A program made the position numbers and the translations under genes. Shown here piece by piece: positions 61,429-64,000 of a stretch of 64,000 nt of DNA (positions are counted from its first letter, which is position 1; each line of letters begins with the position of its first letter). Source of the DNA: Cupriavidus basilensis (GTDB lineage: Bacteria; Pseudomonadota; Gammaproteobacteria; Burkholderiales; Burkholderiaceae); assembly GCF_000876015.1 (NCBI RefSeq), contig NZ_BBQM01000001.1, positions 1 through 64,000 on the forward strand, in the 5' to 3' direction. The notes beneath the pieces are model-generated. The model ran no database searches and was not told the DNA's origin. It worked only from the letters and a program-made list of their open reading frames with translations.

Positions 61429-62646
61429 TTACTTGCGCTTGAACCACAGGCGGATGGTATCCCACAGGCGGCCGAAGAAGCCGGCCTCGGGCACTTCCTC
61501 GAGCGCCACCACCGGGAACTCGGCCACCTTGGTGGCGCCGTCCATCAGCTTGACGGTGCCGACCTGCTGGCCGGCGGCGATCGGCGCCACCAGCAGCTCC
61601 TGGCGCTCCAGCACCGGCTTGATGCGCGCGCCCGTGCCCTTGGGCACGGTGATGAAGGTCTCGTCCTTGACGCCGATCTTGATGGTGGACGCGCGGCCCT
61701 TGTAGATGTCCGGCGTGGCCAGCACCTGGCCGCGGTCGTACAGGCGCAGCGTGTCGAAGAACTGGAAGCCGTAGTTGAGGATCTTCAGGCTTTCCTGCGT
61801 GCGCACGGCTTCGGTGGCGGTGCCGATCACCACCGAGATCAGGCGGCGCGAACCGTTCGGCACGTTGGCCAGCGGGCGCTTGGCCGACGAGATCAGGCAG
61901 TAGCCGGCCGACTTGGTGTGGCCGGTCTTGACGCCGTCCACGGTCGGGTCGATGTAGAGCAGGCGGTTGCGGTTGGGCTGGCGGATCTTGTTGTAGGTGA
62001 ATTCCTTCTGCGAGTACATGCCGTAGTACTCGGGGAAGTCCTTGATCAGGCGCGTGGTCAGCGTGGCCAGGTCGTTGGCCGTGGTGTAGTGGTTCGGGTC
62101 GGGGATGCCGTCGGTGTTGGTGAAGTGGGTGTTCTTCATGCCCAGTTGCTGGGCCTGGCGGTTCATCATCGCCACGAAGCCTTCTTCCGAGCCGCCCACG
62201 GCTTCGGCCAGCGCCAGCGCGGCGTCGTTGCCGGACTGCACGATCAGGCCCAGCAGCAGGTCCTGCACGCTGACCGGCTTGTTGGGTTCGAGGAACATGC
62301 GCGACTCGTCGCTCTTGACCTTGAGCACCAGCGTGGTCGGCACCACGGTCTGCTCCAGCGTCAGGCGCTTTTCCTTGAGCGCGGCGAAGGCCAGGTAGGC
62401 GGTCATCAGCTTGGTCAGCGAGGCCGGCTCGATGCGCTGGTCGGCGTTCTGCGAAGCCAGGGCCTGGCCGCTGGTGGCGTCGAACAGCATCCAGGACTTG
62501 GCCGCGACCTGCGGCGTTGGCACGCCCTGGGCGCGCGCGGGCGCGGGGGCGAGCAGCGTGGCGGCGCCGACCACGGCGGCGGTGGCGGCGGCGGCCAGGA
62601 CGGACGTGTTGGCGGACGCGAGAAGCGGCGTGGCTCTATTCAACAT
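61429..62646 (-). CDS. dacC: D-alanyl-D-alanine carboxypeptidase (PBP5/6-type)
   Basis: 405 aa. Signal peptide to about residue 40 (APARAQ), then the three serine-peptidase motifs: SLTK (76-79), SGN (138-140) and KTG (240-242). The C-terminal ~100 residues form the beta-rich domain and an amphipathic anchor FFGRLWDTIRLWFKRK for the inner membrane. It trims the terminal D-Ala of peptidoglycan pentapeptides. It is upstream of DUF493 in the same operon. The symbol is by family (dacA/C). Confidence 0.94.
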   Translation of the reverse strand: MLNRATPLLASANTSVLAAAATAAVVGAATLLAPAPARAQGVPTPQVAAKSWMLFDATSGQALASQNADQRIEPASLTKLMTAYLAFAALKEKRLTLEQTVVPTTLVLKVKSDESRMFLEPNKPVSVQDLLLGLIVQSGNDAALALAEAVGGSEEGFVAMMNRQAQQLGMKNTHFTNTDGIPDPNHYTTANDLATLTTRLIKDFPEYYGMYSQKEFTYNKIRQPNRNRLLYIDPTVDGVKTGHTKSAGYCLISSAKRPLANVPNGSRRLISVVIGTATEAVRTQESLKILNYGFQFFDTLRLYDRGQVLATPDIYKGRASTIKIGVKDETFITVPKGTGARIKPVLERQELLVAPIAAGQQVGTVKLMDGATKVAEFPVVALEEVPEAGFFGRLWDTIRLWFKRK

Positions 62647-62714
62647 GTTTCAGTTTCCGACAAAAAAATGGGTACGGGCAAGGCGCGGGCGGGGCGGGCA
62701 GAAGCGCTGCCGCG

Positions 62715-63359
62715 TCACCGCTCCCACGCATTGACGACGAGCTGCTTGATCAGGTGCAGCTTGCGGTGAAAGAAGTGGTCGGCGCCGGGAATCACGATCA
62801 CGGGCAGCTCCTGCGGGCGCGCCCAGTCGAACACGCTCGCCAGCGGCACGGTCTCGTCCTGCTCGCCGTGGATGACGATGGTGTCGGCCGGCACCCCGGC
62901 CACCTGCCAGCGGCTGGCGGCGGTGCCGACCATGACCAGGCGCTGCGCGGGCGTGCCGGCCTCGGCCAGGCGCCGGGCGACGTGGCTGGCGACGAAGCTG
63001 CCGAACGAGAAGCCGCCCAGCGCCAGCGGAAGCGTGGCGGCCTCGGGCGACCAGCCGGTCTGCGCGCGCATCCAGTCGATCACGGCGAGCAGGTCGTCCT
63101 GCTCGCCCACGCCGTTGTCGTGGGTGCCGGCGCTGCCGCCCACGCCGCGGAAGTTGGGGCGCACGGTGGCGTAGCCGAGCTGCACGAAGCTGCGCGCCAG
63201 GGTCTGCGCCACCTTGTTGTCCTTGGTGCCACCGAACAGCGGATGCGGGTGGGCCACCAGCGCGAGGCCGCGCGGCGCCTGGCCCTGCGGTAGGTCCACC
63301 GAGAGTTCGATGGCGCCGGCCGGGCCGGTGATGGTGAGTACCTGGGTATGCGCGTTCAT
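62715..63359 (-). CDS. alpha/beta-hydrolase (carboxyl-ester-hydrolase-like)
   Basis: 214 aa. VAHPHPLFGGTKDNKV at the N-terminus, catalytic elbow GGFSFGS (around 117-123), Asp in HGEQDETVP and His in ADHFFHRKL. The HPHPxxGG start is typical of the alpha/beta-hydrolase family COG2945. It lies upstream of the D,D-carboxypeptidase gene. The substrate is unknown. Confidence 0.9.
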   Translation of the reverse strand: MNAHTQVLTITGPAGAIELSVDLPQGQAPRGLALVAHPHPLFGGTKDNKVAQTLARSFVQLGYATVRPNFRGVGGSAGTHDNGVGEQDDLLAVIDWMRAQTGWSPEAATLPLALGGFSFGSFVASHVARRLAEAGTPAQRLVMVGTAASRWQVAGVPADTIVIHGEQDETVPLASVFDWARPQELPVIVIPGADHFFHRKLHLIKQLVVNAWER

Positions 63360-63477
63360 GGAAAACCGGAAGCAGGGAACTGGATGGCGGTATGGCTGGC
63401 GCCGGCGCGGTGGCGCGCGGGCTTGCAGCGATGCCGGGGATTCAGGGGCGTCCGCGCGGCGGGCGCGGACCGGCGGC

Positions 63478-63795
63478 TCAGCGGTCGATCATCAGGCGCT
63501 CGACCGGCTTGCCGCCCACCAGGTGGCTGTCGATGATTTCGTCGATGTCGTGCTCGTCGACGAAGGTGTACCAGACGGCCTCGGGATAGACCACCAGCAC
63601 CGGGCCGAGTTCACAGCGGTCCAGGCAGCCGGACTTGTTGATCCGCACGCGCCCTTCGCCGTTGATGCCGAGCGCCTTGCAGCGCTTCTTGGCGTATTCC
63701 TGCATGGCCTGGGCGTTGTGGTCGGCACAGCAGGCCCGGCCGTCGTCGCGCTGGTTGAGGCAGAAGAAAACGTGGTGCTGGTAGAAGCTGCTCAT
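63478..63795 (-). CDS. thioredoxin-like 2Fe-2S ferredoxin
   Basis: 105 aa. Ligand cysteines are seen in FFCLNQRDDGRACC (Cys12 and Cys22/23) and SGCLDRCELGPV (Cys57 and Cys61), the pattern of thioredoxin-like [2Fe-2S] ferredoxins (Shethna type). It is a small soluble electron carrier with an unknown partner. It lies 118 bp upstream of the hydrolase gene on the same strand. Confidence 0.92.
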   Translation of the reverse strand: MSSFYQHHVFFCLNQRDDGRACCADHNAQAMQEYAKKRCKALGINGEGRVRINKSGCLDRCELGPVLVVYPEAVWYTFVDEHDIDEIIDSHLVGGKPVERLMIDR

Positions 63796-64000
63796 GCGTG
63801 CTCGGCGGATGTCGTCGGGTGTCGGCGGAGGTCGGCGATCTGTGGCACCGGAGGCTGGTGCCCGGCGTGCGCCGGCCGCTGGGTCAGGTGGAAGCCCTGA
63901 ATTATACGGCGTTGCGCGCGGCGATTTACCGCTTTGCCGCGGCGCCGCCGGGCGGGAACGCGGCGGCCGAGCTCGCGGGTGGCGTAACGGGCACCTTTGC
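63796..64000. other. end of window, no complete gene
   Basis: The last 205 bp after the ferredoxin start hold no complete gene that can be supported; an upstream gene may extend in from beyond the edge. Confidence 0.4.

Noticed and set aside
1..64000. CRISPR array, prophage, insertion sequence or integron
   Set aside because: No regularly spaced identical repeats with spacers, no phage structural genes, transposase or integrase were found; tandem repeats noted are too short or too few.

Overview
The window is about 64 kb of GC-rich chromosomal DNA from a beta-proteobacterium, most likely Burkholderiales of the Cupriavidus/Ralstonia group. The basis is the very high GC content with strong third-position GC bias, Burkholderiales-type porin and LysR genes, a stand-alone livGHMKF cluster with acyl-CoA ligases, and small proteins typical of that order. 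The species call is inference; no rRNA is present. One tRNA gene, tRNA-Leu(CAG), is present at 51654-51740.

Layout. 135-5915 (minus): tripartite RND efflux operon (adaptor, pump, outer-membrane channel). 6577-10603: a LysR regulator, an SDR protein lacking its catalytic tyrosine, a zinc-free quinone oxidoreductase and an orphan PstS-like binding protein. 10777-20245: a Crp/Fnr regulator divergent from a seven-gene uptake/activation cluster (acyl-CoA ligase, livG, livH, livM, binding protein, livF, phenylacetate-CoA-ligase-like protein), with a perfect TTGTCAC-N4-GTGACAA palindrome between them. 20335-21063: a giant imperfect palindrome with perfect 104-bp ends, between two convergent genes. 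21121-25881: Lrp regulator, porin, amino-acid permease, DUF454 membrane protein, nitronate monooxygenase.

26.7-33.1 kb is an accessory, lower-GC segment. It carries a small DUF3077-like gene with a structured leader, a retron (27939-30548) and a PIN/ImmA-IrrE toxin-antitoxin-like pair. The retron consists of a PRTase-winged-helix effector, an intergenic msr-msd-like RNA and a reverse transcriptase with YADD and VTGL motifs. A 10-bp inverted repeat, one arm in the last effector codons and the other on the RT start, encloses three short hairpins and one 19-bp hairpin. This is the best candidate for an undescribed or poorly described system in the window.

33.2-36.3 kb: glyoxalase-family protein, ribbon-helix-helix protein, a frameshifted GMC oxidoreductase and its Tat-exported small subunit. 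36.7-40.8 kb: ferric-siderophore receptor, FecR and FecI with a Fur-like box. 40.8-43.4 kb: esterase, DOPA-dioxygenase-like enzyme and divergent LysR. 43.4-44.9 kb: a fluoride riboswitch and a CLC-F fluoride exporter. The remainder is housekeeping and small accessory genes: DUF899, DUF2076, methionine aminopeptidase overlapping a ParD-like gene, HEAT-repeat alkylation-repair protein, tRNA-Leu, three regulator/enzyme units (two LysR-enzyme divergent pairs plus a GST), a CSS-EAL phosphodiesterase, RlmI, DUF493, PBP5/6-type carboxypeptidase, alpha/beta hydrolase and a 2Fe-2S ferredoxin. Several intergenic gaps hold members of a CCCCTCTCCC-type palindromic repeat family.
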